Assembly: GCA_001599815.1 (NCBI GenBank)
Contig: BCIA01000001.1
Span: 5,786,978-5,850,977, forward strand
Reading direction: 5' to 3'
From: Furcasterigmium furcatum
Lineage: Eukaryota; Ascomycota; Sordariomycetes; Glomerellales; Plectosphaerellaceae
DNA: 64,000 bases
Below the pieces are notes generated by a model that did not search any database, was not told the DNA's origin, and was given only the letters and a program-made list of their open reading frames with translations. Below are positions 11,588-21,456 of the stretch, one piece after another. The position numbers were made by a program, and so were the translations under genes. Every line of letters begins with the position of its first letter. Positions within the stretch are counted from its first letter, which is position 1.

Positions 11588-12933
11588 TTAGAAGAGGGCG
11601 AAGAAGCCGACAGTGACGGCCAGAGCGGCGTACGTGGCGACGGTGAAGGCCTGGACGGACATGGCAGCGGAACCGTCGTCGCCGCCCTCATTGCTCTCCT
11701 CGGTGTCCGTGCTAGGGGCCTGAGAGGGAGAGGAGTTGTCGGGGTCCTCGCTAGAGTCCGAGTTGCCGCCGGTGGGAGAGGCGTCCGCGGAGGACTCGCT
11801 GGCGCCGCCGGTGGGGGTGGCGGAGGGGGATTCGGAGGCAGAGGTGGTCTTGGAGTCGGTCTCGAAGGTGGTGGGGCAGGTCAGGTCGAAGAGGGGCTTG
11901 GTGGACAGGTTCTTGGTGATAGCAAACTGCATCTTGTTGTCGGGGTTGGAGTCGCGCATGATGTACCAGAAGGTCGAGGTCTTGCCGAAGAGCTGGCGGC
12001 AGCCAACCTCGTCCCAGAAGTACTTGGCGTTCTCGATGTTGGCCTCGGCCTCATCCCAGTCGGGGCCGGAGGAGGGCCAGCCGGTCTCGGTGACCCAGAC
12101 AGGCTTGCCGTTGGCGACGCCGAGAGTCGCCTCGTACGAGCGGTCGAAGAGATGAGGGGCGTTCTTGATGTTGTTGCCCTTGCCGGTCTCGTAGTAAGGG
12201 AACGAGTTGACGCCGATCCAGTCGAGGGCGTCCATAACCTCCGAGTTGCTGGAGTTGGTCCAAGAATCCCAAGTATCAACGTGCCTAGGATGTATGTTTA
12301 GCCTCTGTAACCTCAACAAACAAACAGAAGAGGCTGTCCGATGCCATCGTGAAGTGGGCCCCGAGTTCGGGGCGGACTGCATGTAGGTAGAAATGGAAAA
12401 GCTTACCCAACGGGAGTGCTGGACAGGGCGGTGTCCTTGAACTCCTTCTTGAAGTCGTTGATGAAGCGGAGGATGGCCTCGGGGCTGTTGCCGACGCCGG
12501 ACTCGTTCTTGATGCCGGTGACGGAGGTGCGGTAGAGATCCTCGCTGCCAATGGAGATGCCGATGATGAGGTCGGTGAGGTCCTTGCCGTGCTTCTCGAC
12601 GGCCTTCTTCAGGGCGGTGAGCTCCTTGTCGATGTTGGTGACGCCGGAAGCCCAGACGCCGAGGAGGATCTTGGTGTCGGTCTCGATGGCGGCCTCGAAG
12701 GCCTCGATGGGGTCATCTTCGGCGTAGGCCTGGATGTTGGTGTAGAGACGGACGGCAGTGAAGTCGCCCGGGGCGTTCTCGAGGCTCTTGGCAGCCTTGA
12801 ACTCGTCGGCGAAGTCCTTCTTGAACTTGGCGGAGCGGTCGGGGAGGGTGGCGCCGGAGTTGAAGCCGAGGTAGTTCTCGGCAGCGGCGGAGGCGGCGAG
12901 GACGCCAGCAGCGAGAATGGAGGTAGTACGCAT
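11588..12933 (-). CDS. GH17 endo-beta-1,3-glucanase, GPI-anchored type
   Basis: Exons 12933-12407 and 12284-11588 (122-nt intron) give 407 residues. The signal peptide ends about AASAAAEN, and the GH17 barrel begins YLGFNSGATL. The acid/base region is IGISIGSEDLYR (Glu about 131) and the nucleophile is in VWVTETGWPSSG (Glu about 242). The C-terminal ~80 residues are a Ser/Thr/Asp-rich spacer ending in GDDGSAAMS and a hydrophobic tail (FTVATYAALAVTVGFFALF), a classic GPI-attachment signal. The expected role is cell-wall beta-1,3-glucan remodelling at the plasma membrane or wall, as in the EglC/Bgl2 group; which member is uncertain. Confidence 0.9.
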
Positions 12934-13871
12934 GTTGTCGGTGGTTGCAATGACGGTACGTTAGGTCGGTGGTTGATAGGGAACGGAGACTGATTGTCGG
13001 AAAAGGTGAGAGGTAACGAAGGGGAGCGAGGCAAACGAAAAGGAGTCGGCGGCAGTGAATGTGCTCGTTGCGTCGCAAAGGAATGGACTAGGTGGATCGA
13101 CAACTGAAAGAGCGACCAAAGAGTGAATGGGTTGTCGAAGGTCCAAAAAAAAAAGAGTGTGGTGGTGGTGAATTAGGAGGTTGAGGAATGAAGAACAAAC
13201 ACGACTCGGAGGCCTTGGACGCGCGAAGATGTTTGCTTCTCCATTGGATCGACTGGTCGAGGCCTGAACTGACTCGATGGTGGTGGTATGCAGCAATCGG
13301 GAAATTAAGGAGGCGCAGGCCACACCATGCGCTCCGTGCGCTTCTCGTATCCTTCAGAAGGGCCCTGGGGCTTCCTGACAGCGCCACTTGTGCACCTCAA
13401 CCCCTGAGCGAGGCGGCAGCCGCCCGCTATTCCGGCAGGTCCTGGCGGGTCGATGAGTCTTGGCTCGAGCCACTGAGCCGCGATTCTGGGGGATTGAAGC
13501 ATTTGTGGAGACAGGGGGTACGTAACCCACCCGAGATCGACATGTCCGTTGATGCACGATGCCAACCCCTGACTCTCCGAATCTTAGCAATGACGTTCAA
13601 GGGATGGAGGCCGCCCTGTGAAGCATCACGGCCATCAAGCACTGCAGAAGAGGCCCTCACGAAGTCATCGAAATCAAAGATTAGTTACGTTGGAGCTACC
13701 GGCTACTAATTATCTATATCTGGACCGCTCTCGGATGGGTAGCCAGAGCTGTCCAAACAGTTTCCCTCTGGAACCCTTTTCTACTTTTGGACCGGTCCAG
13801 CACCCGCTGCCGCTGGGATCGCCAGCATTCTCCCGCGTCGAGGATTCCGGTACACCGTGTGAGACCATCCA
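12934..13871. other. Intergenic: promoter of the GH17 gene
   Basis: The leader strand of the GH17 gene is C/T-rich (12960-13300 read on the minus strand) and includes a run of A on the plus strand near 13145. This is typical of a strongly expressed fungal leader. No gene is supported. Confidence 0.45.
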
Positions 13872-16800
13872 TCAGACAGCAACGGCCGTGGGACGAGACC
13901 ACCTGGTCTTGCGAGCGCGGGGAGGATGGCGGATGGTTCTCTCCCCGAAGACGACGTTGAAGGTCGCGTCGGGGCGGCCGGCGCGCTTGACGCGGTGCGA
14001 GATGGTCTTCGCGGGGACGATGTAGCTGGTGACGTGGGGGATGACCGTGGTGACCGTGGTGATTGCCCTGGCGCCGGGAGGAGGCGCGACGCCCTGGGAT
14101 GGGGAGAGGCGGACGGACTCGGTGGTCGTGGTTGTGGCTGTGGCGGTAGCCGTGATGGTCACCTCGTCCGTCGGCGCGGCTCGCTTGGCGTGGAAGGCGA
14201 CGCGGAACGCGTCCTCGTCGTCGTCGCCGAAAGATGATGTTGCCTCGGCGTCGTCGTCGTCCTCGAAGAGGTGCGAGGTTGCCTCCGCGTCGTCCTCGCT
14301 CGTAATCTGGGACGTCTTCTCAATCCTCTCGGCTTCCGTGTAGATGATGAACGAGGACGAGGTGATGAGGGGCTCCACGGTCACCGTCTCGGGAAATCCC
14401 GTCGCATATTCGGGGTTCAACGCGATGCTGCTGGACTCGGTGTCGGGGGAGAAGGCAGAGGATGCATCATCCTCGCGCAAAGAGGTTGAGAGGTCTTCAT
14501 CAGCAGGCTCCAAAGCACTGCTGGTGGTGTCGACGACGGGAGCCGATGCAGGGGTAGCATCTTCAACGGAAGACGTGGGGATATCCTGGGCGTCGTCCTC
14601 GGCCGCCACGCGCTCTGCAGCGCTCCTGGACACAGTATCGGGCGAGGCAGTGGCGTCAGTAGTCTCCTCAACTGAAGACGTCGAGATGGCTTCCTCGGGG
14701 GCAACGCGGGCAGGGGCAGGGGCAGAGGCAGAGGCAGATGCCACCTCCTCGGGTGATGGAATGTCCTGGGCATCTTCATCGACGGCGCTGCTGGAGGCAC
14801 TGGCAACCGAGACCGAAGCAGACGCGACGTCTTCGAGGGAAGAGGTTGGGGCGTCTGCCTCGACATCTCCAACAGGCTCAACAAGAGAACTACTGGGAGC
14901 GCTGTCGACGGAGGTAGAAGCAGGGGCAGGGGTAAGGACAGGGCCAACATCTTCAAGCGAAGCGGTAGCAATGTCACTCTCAGATTCAACAATGCTGCTG
15001 GACTCGGCAGCAGCCGGAGTGAGGGAAGCAGAGGCAGCAACGTCTTCAATGGAAGAGGTGGGAGTATCCTCCTCGGGATCCTCAGCGTCGACGGCGCTGC
15101 TGCTAGCCTGAGCATCCAAGACGGGCTCGCTCTCGACCCCAGCCTCAGGGCCCACGGCTTCGCTGGTGGTGGGCACGGGAGAAGGGGTTGCGAGCGCGTC
15201 CTCCTCCTCAAGAGCAGAGGTGGCGGTCTCGTCCGTGCCCTCGGATGTCACCTCGGAACTGGCAAGAGGGGATTCAGCCTCGGAGGACTCGGGGGCTTCG
15301 GTGACTGCAGGGGCAGCGGTCTCCGTGTCGAGAACCTCTGTCAAGAAATCCGCAGGAGAAATGGTGGACAGAGTCTCGGTGCTGGATGTCTCGACGTCAT
15401 CAGCGAGCTGGGTTGACTTCGACGAGTCGTCCACGTCAAGCGTCTCCTCGGGGTCAGCAACCTCCTCCGTGGTGGCGGAGGAGGAGGAGGAAGAGGGGCT
15501 TTCCTCGGCGACTGAGGAGGTATCGATGATCTCCTCCGCGAGGGTTGGGGAAGGCTGGGACTCGTCAACATCTGCAGCCTCTGTGGTTGCGGTCTCTTGA
15601 GGGGGGTCAATGTTGTTCTGCGTCTCTGCCTCTGTCTCGCTCTCAGGGGCGGTGGTCTTGGCGGGAGGAATATTGAGCGAAACATCGGCTTCGTTCTCGG
15701 CAGCAGAAGACTCGGCATCCGGGGTGGAAGTGGCTTGAACGGCATCACTTCCCTCCTCGGCACCAGTCTCAGGGGCAGCGGGTTCAGTCTCATCGACAGG
15801 GGGTTCCTGGGTGGTGGAAGTAATCTCAGCGGCAGACTCAAATGAATCGCCCGTCTGCGAGACAGCAGGCTCGGCTTCATCCGCGGCGTTGGCATTGGCT
15901 GTGATGGTAGGGGAGATTTCCGAAGCTTCGTTTCCAGCATCCCTATCAGCTACGGTGCTAACAGGCTCGGCCTCGCTGACAGTAGAAGCCAGAGTGCCAG
16001 GTGTGTCCTCAGCCTCTGACGAAGCAGACGAAGTCGAGGTGATCTCGTCGTCGGCTTCCGCTGCTGCGCTCTCGGCAGCGGTCGTTGGCTCTGGTGCTTC
16101 AGTTGCCTCGGCTGCTTCAGCTGGATCCGCCGACGAAGCAGACTCCTCTGCATCAGTAAGACGCTCGTCCGTCGACACTGCAGACTCGGCAGGGGCGGTA
16201 GATGTGGCTTCAGGAGACGGCTGCTCAGGGGCCTCGCCGGTCACCTCAGCATCGAGGCGGGTCTCGATATCATTGCCGGCTTGAGGACGGGCCTCAGCGG
16301 CCCGCGTTTCCTCCGCAGAAGCTGCGGCCTCAGAGGGGGTAAGTTGCTGACCATCCTGTTCCTCATCGTCGGCAGACTCGGTGACGCTCGGAACGTAGAA
16401 GGTTGCCGTGGTCGTCTTGGGGAAGAGCGTGACATTCTCCTCGGCGTTCTCACGAACGACAGTGGTCAGGGTCTGCTGGGGCTGGATGGCGGCGTCCGCC
16501 TCCTTGCCTGCCTCGGCCTCGGGCCCGACGTCGACCTCGACCTCGACCTCAGGGGCCGGCGTGGCGTCAGGCCTGGAGGCGGCCGTCTTCGCCTGGGGGC
16601 GCCAAGTCTTGGCCCACTCGACCTGCTCGACCTGGTAGACGGTCTCAAACTTCCCGTAGAAACCGTCCCCTCCCCAGGTCTTCGCGGTCGAGAAGCTCGT
16701 GCGGAACTTGCGCGGGTTGGCTCCCTCGAAGTCGTCGAACCTGGGGGGCTTGAGCACCGGGACAGAGTCCCACTTGAAGTCGCCCATGTCGAACCAGTCC

Positions 16801-17396
16801 CCTTTGCATGGCCAGTCCGAGACGGAGCCGCGCTCCTCGTAGGGCAAGCACCTGCGCTGCGGGAGGACAGTGCCGCCCTGGACGGACTCGTCGCCCAAGT
16901 CGCGCTTGTCGTTGACGGGCCGGATGGTGACAAGAGGCCCTCCGCGGGCCGAGAATTCGTCATCGGACGTGAGCGACTTGACCTTGACGATGTTGAACTT
17001 CTTCGTGCGGCGGCTGTAGTCGAGATAGTAGTGCAGGCGATAGGGCTTGCCATCGAGGCTCGCGGCGAAGATCTGCTTTAGTTTCTTCGCTGCCGCCTGG
17101 GCTTCCTCCGCAACAGCTTTCTCGTTGATTCGCTTTCCCTCCGAGGCCTTGTTCGCCAGTTCTTGCCGCTTCGCCTCCGCGAAGATGAGTTGCTCGAGAA
17201 GATAGTCGAGCTTTTGAAGGCTCGCGGATGCCGCCTGCGCTTGGCCGGATGGCCGAGCATGGTCAACCCCCGTGGTGGCTGGATCAAGACCAGCCTCGAT
17301 ATCTCCGGCATTGAGGTTCCGGGTGGTCTTGAAGGCAACCGCCTCCAACACGCCGGAGGCGGTGAGAGCCGCAAAGAAGACGGCACCCAGACGCAT
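13872..17396 (-). CDS. Large secreted acidic Ser/Thr/Ala-rich protein (mucin-like)
   Basis: Intronless, 1174 residues. An N-terminal signal peptide (MRLGAVFFAALTASGVLEAV) precedes an ordered region of about 250 residues with a heptad-like helical stretch (QKLDYLLEQLIFAEAKRQEL) and two cysteines (RRCLPYEER, DWPCKGDW). About 700 residues of Ala/Glu/Ser/Thr/Asp low complexity follow, carrying a degenerate repeat around T-S-S-x-E-D-V/A-A-S-A (PTSSIEDVAA, PTSSLEDVASA, PTSSVEDATPA). The C-terminal ~120 residues have basic pairs in Kex2-like contexts (FHAKR-AAPTDE, RVKR-AGRPDA). Long antisense frames over this gene reflect codon bias. A surface or wall role fits the composition but is inference; no named family is recognised. 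Confidence 0.8.
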   Translation of the reverse strand: MRLGAVFFAALTASGVLEAVAFKTTRNLNAGDIEAGLDPATTGVDHARPSGQAQAASASLQKLDYLLEQLIFAEAKRQELANKASEGKRINEKAVAEEAQAAAKKLKQIFAASLDGKPYRLHYYLDYSRRTKKFNIVKVKSLTSDDEFSARGGPLVTIRPVNDKRDLGDESVQGGTVLPQRRCLPYEERGSVSDWPCKGDWFDMGDFKWDSVPVLKPPRFDDFEGANPRKFRTSFSTAKTWGGDGFYGKFETVYQVEQVEWAKTWRPQAKTAASRPDATPAPEVEVEVDVGPEAEAGKEADAAIQPQQTLTTVVRENAEENVTLFPKTTTATFYVPSVTESADDEEQDGQQLTPSEAAASAEETRAAEARPQAGNDIETRLDAEVTGEAPEQPSPEATSTAPAESAVSTDERLTDAEESASSADPAEAAEATEAPEPTTAAESAAAEADDEITSTSSASSEAEDTPGTLASTVSEAEPVSTVADRDAGNEASEISPTITANANAADEAEPAVSQTGDSFESAAEITSTTQEPPVDETEPAAPETGAEEGSDAVQATSTPDAESSAAENEADVSLNIPPAKTTAPESETEAETQNNIDPPQETATTEAADVDESQPSPTLAEEIIDTSSVAEESPSSSSSSATTEEVADPEETLDVDDSSKSTQLADDVETSSTETLSTISPADFLTEVLDTETAAPAVTEAPESSEAESPLASSEVTSEGTDETATSALEEEDALATPSPVPTTSEAVGPEAGVESEPVLDAQASSSAVDAEDPEEDTPTSSIEDVAASASLTPAAAESSSIVESESDIATASLEDVGPVLTPAPASTSVDSAPSSSLVEPVGDVEADAPTSSLEDVASASVSVASASSSAVDEDAQDIPSPEEVASASASAPAPARVAPEEAISTSSVEETTDATASPDTVSRSAAERVAAEDDAQDIPTSSVEDATPASAPVVDTTSSALEPADEDLSTSLREDDASSAFSPDTESSSIALNPEYATGFPETVTVEPLITSSSFIIYTEAERIEKTSQITSEDDAEATSHLFEDDDDAEATSSFGDDDEDAFRVAFHAKRAAPTDEVTITATATATTTTTESVRLSPSQGVAPPPGARAITTVTTVIPHVTSYIVPAKTISHRVKRAGRPDATFNVVFGERTIRHPPRARKTRWSRPTAVAV
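14400..15950 (-). repeat. Degenerate Ser/Thr/Glu/Asp coding repeats
   Basis: Inside the large secreted-protein gene. Units of very roughly 30-45 codons recur with cores such as PTSSLEDVASA and PTSSVEDATPA separated by Ala/Ser/Pro-rich spacers. Copies are too diverged to give a clean period by eye. Confidence 0.5.
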
Positions 17397-17826
17397 GATG
17401 TGGTGAGGATGGACAACCCGACTGGATGAAAGTCCAAAATTGAGAAAGAAACGAGGAACCAGCCTCTGAGGGAGGCCGCACTCCCGCCTTTATTGGTTCA
17501 AGTAGATATCTTGAACAGACTACAGTACACCCAACCCATCACTCCCGTCCCCATTTACAGTCGATCGAGGCAGTGGATGGACGGTCCAGCCTCATGCGTG
17601 TTGCAAAGATGCGAAGGCACAGCCACTCCCGAGGGCTTGTTCAATGCATCATCATCCCGAAACATGTGGTCATATTCTCCCCTGAGAGGATCGAGATTCG
17701 CGAGTGAGATCAGCCTCGTGGGAATGGGCTGGATGAATGATTGGCTGAGGAAGTATTGGACTGCATTGATGATGACTTTGTTTGAGCTCTTGAGCTCGCC
17801 AGACAAGCTGAACTTCTGGCACGGAA
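17397..17826. other. Intergenic or possible 3' exon of next gene
   Basis: Contains a minus-strand open frame (17555-17806) with KFSLSGELKSSNKVIINAVQ, which might be a terminal exon of the gene above 17827 under another splice choice, or 3' untranslated sequence. Confidence 0.3.
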
Positions 17827-18882
17827 TCAGCGAACTCGATAGGCACTAGAAAGAGGGTCAGCCAGCCAGCCGTCGTCGTCCGCCATCTGCCAGCTACGGG
17901 CTCGATGTCCTCGTGGCGAGGCACGTACTCAATGACAAGCTCTCTTCCCCTCCACACACCTGCGCCTATCCACGTCTCCATGCTGACCGTGCATGTGTAC
18001 CGATCGTCCCCGGAAGAGATATTGATGACCAATCGACAAGCCTGCTCGCATGCCTGGATCCCGGCGTCGCAGCCACTCCCAGAAGAGGCTCTGCGGAGGG
18101 TTTCCGTGGCGAGTGCCAGAGTGCCACGGCTGCACATCTCTAAACTGTGGCGCGTGGACCAGAATCTCTAGAGTCAGCCCACGTGTTCCCAGGGAACTCT
18201 TGGCCAGTCAGAGTAAAGCACTCACATGGCAGGCGGGTTGTCTTGCGTGCGCAGCCTGAAAGCCATGCCCACAGCACAGACACCGCTGATGCTGTCTACT
18301 CTCTCGTTCAAGTCATGACCGCCAGCCTGAAAGAGGGATCAGAACTCTCAAGATCGATCGAGAGGTGGGAAGTTTGTACTGACAATGACGTTTCCCGCCC
18401 CGAAACTGGCGGCCCATGCCCCTCCACAGATGGCCCCGAGCTTGTGAATGCCGCCATCCGGAATATCGGCCGCTGCTGGGGCCAGGCTGAAGATGGCTCC
18501 TATTCTGAGATCGAAATCGAGGCTGGGGCGGGGTATTGAGAAGGAATAACTGTAGGTTTTCAGCATCCTGTCCAGTCAACACACCTTGTGCGGCATCGGC
18601 GTACCCCAGTCCCGCGCTCTCTTCCCGTCTCAGCCCATGCAGAGGATTGTTGCCGCCGCGCACGCTCCTTCTTGCCGAGTGTTCTGCACCATAATCGCCC
18701 GAAGCAATCCAGTTCGTGTCCCAGCCGGAATCAGAAAGACGTGTCCGCGACTTGGGCGGTCCCTGGCCGGGGATGGGCGACGGAGCGCCGGGCGCTAGCG
18801 GCTCCGGGTTGTGGGGATTCTGGGCCGGAGAAGCGGCCGGACCCGGCGGCACCAGGCCTTCAATGATCTCCTGAATATCCAT
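17827..18882 (-). CDS. Unrecognised multi-exon protein (predicted by splicing)
   Basis: Tentative exons 18882-18585, 18475-18384, 18326-18226, 18144-17929 and 17845-17827 keep one open frame of 241 residues. Donors are GTGTGT, GTCAGT, GTGAGT and GTACGT, each with a CAG or TAG acceptor. The joined protein reads through ADIPDGGIHKLGAICGGAW, AGGHDLNERVDSISGVCAVG, LEMCSRGTLALATETL and a cysteine-rich CDAGIQACEQACRLVI...RYTC segment. This is more protein-like than any other frame here. The start may instead lie in an upstream exon near 19010 that joins through a GTAAGC donor at about 18959, and the 3' end is uncertain. I recognise no family, and the region may be partly decayed. Confidence 0.45.
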
Positions 18883-19524
18883 GGCCGCACATTACGACGC
18901 AGACGACGGATCGCAGCACTTGAAGCGACGTGCGGGCTTACCGGCGTCGCAGTTTGAGATCCGGCACCCAAGGTAACCAGCGTAGGCATCCAGCGCCGGG
19001 GCATAGTAATGTAATGTTGGTACCTGGGTCGGCCCCCAAAGGATCTTTGGTGCTCGACAGGGGGATCCGCCAAGTCGGCCTGACAATCACCCCGAAGCCC
19101 ATGCTTTGCCGCATGGCGTCAACCCAAGGACATCTTAACTGAAAGGTCAGCCTTCAACCGGCATCGAAATGTCCCGATCTTCAAGACAGGCCGTGGGAGT
19201 CCTCGCATCGACGCCGTCCCAATGCTCATTACGGGCTGTTTCGACACCGGCGCACGGGCAGGGGGGCCGAATTGATGCGCCTCCCCGTCTTGCGGGCAGC
19301 TCACCAGGATGGCCGGCCCTACAAGGAATTGCGCTCCTCACGAAATTATGTTGAGCTCCGGAGTGGTGTCATACTGTTTTATACAAGTTCGATTTGGGTC
19401 TCTTTCGACTCGTTTGCGGTGATATGGTGAACGAATGCCCAAGGCCGTTTTCTTACAGCGAAGCGAGGGCTTCATGATTTCTGGACCTGATACTACTAGC
19501 ATGGATATGTGACATTCGTCGTCT
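18883..19524. other. Intergenic, possible upstream exon near 18960-19010
   Basis: No clear gene. A GTAAGC donor at about 18959 (minus) follows an open stretch that could be an alternative first exon of the neighbouring unknown gene. Confidence 0.3.
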
Positions 19525-20319
19525 TCATCCGACAACCAGAGCTCCGCCATCGCTCGCAGCCACTGTCCCTGTCACATTCCCATCCTTCATCAACCACAGA
19601 TACGCCTCTACGACATCCTCGACCTGCCCAAACTTCCCCGTCGGAACCGTCCCCTCGACGCTCCTCACAAACTCATCCTTCGCCTCCTCGCCCATGTGCC
19701 CCCAGAGACCCGTGTCGATATACCCCGGCGCCACAGCATTGACCCTCACCGGCTTCATCTCCACGGCCAACTGCCGGACCATGCCCTGCAGCCCGGCCGC
19801 AAAGTAGGCGACGACCGACCAGCCCGGCGTGCTCTTCCAAGCGGCGCTTCCAGACGTCACGGTCAGCGAACTCGCGCGGCTCCGGGGCAAATACCTCGCG
19901 GCGACCTTGGCGACGAGCAAGGGCACGACGAGCCGCATCTGGCACGCGGCGAGGATCCTGTCGGGCGTCAGGTCCTCGAGCATCGTGAGCGACAGCGCGT
20001 CGGCAGCGGTGAAGACGACATGGTCGACGGGCCGAGAGGCGGCGGCCTGCCGGAAGACCGAGTCCAGCTGGGCCTCGGCGTCCGTCCCGGCGAGGTTGGC
20101 GGCGAAACCCTGGATGGTTTGCTCCTTGGGCGAGGGGGCGAGGGCGCACAGCTGGGATACGGCGGCGGAGATTTTAGTCGAGGACGAGGACGTGATGGTG
20201 ACCGCGCCCGCGGCAGAGACAAGGGCTGCCTCGGCGAGACCTAGCCCGATGCCAGAGGAGCCGCCGATAATGAGGATGTGCTTCCCGGCAAGCTTGTTGA
20301 ATTTTGATGTGAGGGACAT
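19525..20319 (-). CDS. Short-chain dehydrogenase/reductase-like protein lacking the catalytic Lys
   Basis: Single exon, 264 residues, a normal length for classical SDRs. The Rossmann motif is IIGGSSGIGLG (residues 18-28) and the strand-5 serine is in TVTSGSAAW. Where the family has Tyr-x-x-x-Lys, this reads YFAAG, so Tyr (about 172) is present but Lys is Gly. The later segment VRVNAVAPGYIDTGLWG is intact. I started at the ATG at 20319; the frame extends three codons upstream only through a TTG. The missing Lys argues for weakened or altered catalysis, although related fungal SDR-like proteins also have a Gly there as far as I recall. Substrate unknown. Confidence 0.85.
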   Translation of the reverse strand: MSLTSKFNKLAGKHILIIGGSSGIGLGLAEAALVSAAGAVTITSSSSTKISAAVSQLCALAPSPKEQTIQGFAANLAGTDAEAQLDSVFRQAAASRPVDHVVFTAADALSLTMLEDLTPDRILAACQMRLVVPLLVAKVAARYLPRSRASSLTVTSGSAAWKSTPGWSVVAYFAAGLQGMVRQLAVEMKPVRVNAVAPGYIDTGLWGHMGEEAKDEFVRSVEGTVPTGKFGQVEDVVEAYLWLMKDGNVTGTVAASDGGALVVG

Positions 20320-21456
20320 GTTGGGCAAAATACGCAGCGTGTGTTTCGTGGCCTACTGTCGGCGAGTTGGGCGGGTTGTCTCTTGAGTAAACCTGCTCTA
20401 AGGATATTGAGGTGGTGGTCTCAGGGTAGAGGCGTCCTCATCACTAGGGGGGGTGCCTGCTCTTATATCTCTTTCATGTCGGACTAGATAATTGATTGTC
20501 CTCGGAGTTTGGGTGATATCAGTCACGCATGGCGTTGCTACTCGCAACACACTGCTTGATAGACACTAAGTGCAGCTAACCGTGGTGCCGGCGATGCCGG
20601 AAAGATCTGTGTGCTCGCGACTATTGAAGCTGGAGATAGTAGCTCACAGAGGAGTATCTCCGCACGCGAACAGGCCAAGTCGGACGTTGCACACGCCGAC
20701 TAAGCGCGAACAGTTTCCAAGGTGCCAGGTGCTTACTCACCCATGTGCTTATTGCCGATGAGTTTTGTGGTTGTATAAATGACAAAGGCGCAAAGCTATC
20801 TTAGAGACCAGCGCAGTGCTATTCCCGGGTCCGGATGCTTCGGGTGGGCTCGTGACTTCCACCCTCGGAGATATGCCTGATTCGACATGTTCGACGCTGG
20901 TTATTGGATACAGCCGAAGGTCACGGTCGAGTAATAGTAGGCGGGCAGCACAGGGCAGAGTCTAGTTGAAAAGCAGCATTGTTGTCCTATACTCCACATT
21001 GCTTCCCCCCGAACGATGGGTTTGGTCTTGCACTCCATGTCCATGATTGCGTGAATCCACAAGTGAAATACTTTCCTCAGCTTCGTAAGTGCCAAAATCT
21101 CCTCGACTACGAGTCCAGCTCTGAGAGGCTCTTTGCCCGAGTCATCACGCAATAGTGCCGAGGCGTGTTGAAAACAAACCTGCCGTTCAGTGGCGGGCAA
21201 AGCGCATGGTTGAAATGGGACCCTCTCCGCTCCTAGGAGATGGGGAGGGCCAAAAGGACGATCGCAGAGCGCGATCATGATAACGTACAGAAAAAAGAAG
21301 TGAAGAGGAAACTGCCTCGCCGAAATTTGGTCAAGTCTTCCATCCCAAGCAGAGTGCTACCCAGCAGTTGGTTGGTCTCTCGTAGAAATCCCAGAAATGT
21401 AACGACTTGCAGTGATGAGCAGAACTCGAGGGCCAGTCCTAGACAGGCGGCGTCAC
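20320..21456. other. Intergenic; one uninterrupted 125-codon minus-strand frame
   Basis: About 1.1 kb, a little richer in A/T than the surroundings. A minus-strand ATG-to-stop frame at 20901-21278 encodes 125 residues with five or six cysteines (starts MIALCDRPFGPPH). No family is recognised and there is no splice or signal-peptide support, so I do not call it a gene. Confidence 0.3.

Noticed and set aside
14344..17081. Long plus-strand frames opposite the large secreted-protein gene
   Set aside because: They mirror the low-complexity Ala/Glu/Ser/Thr coding of the minus strand and have no features of their own.
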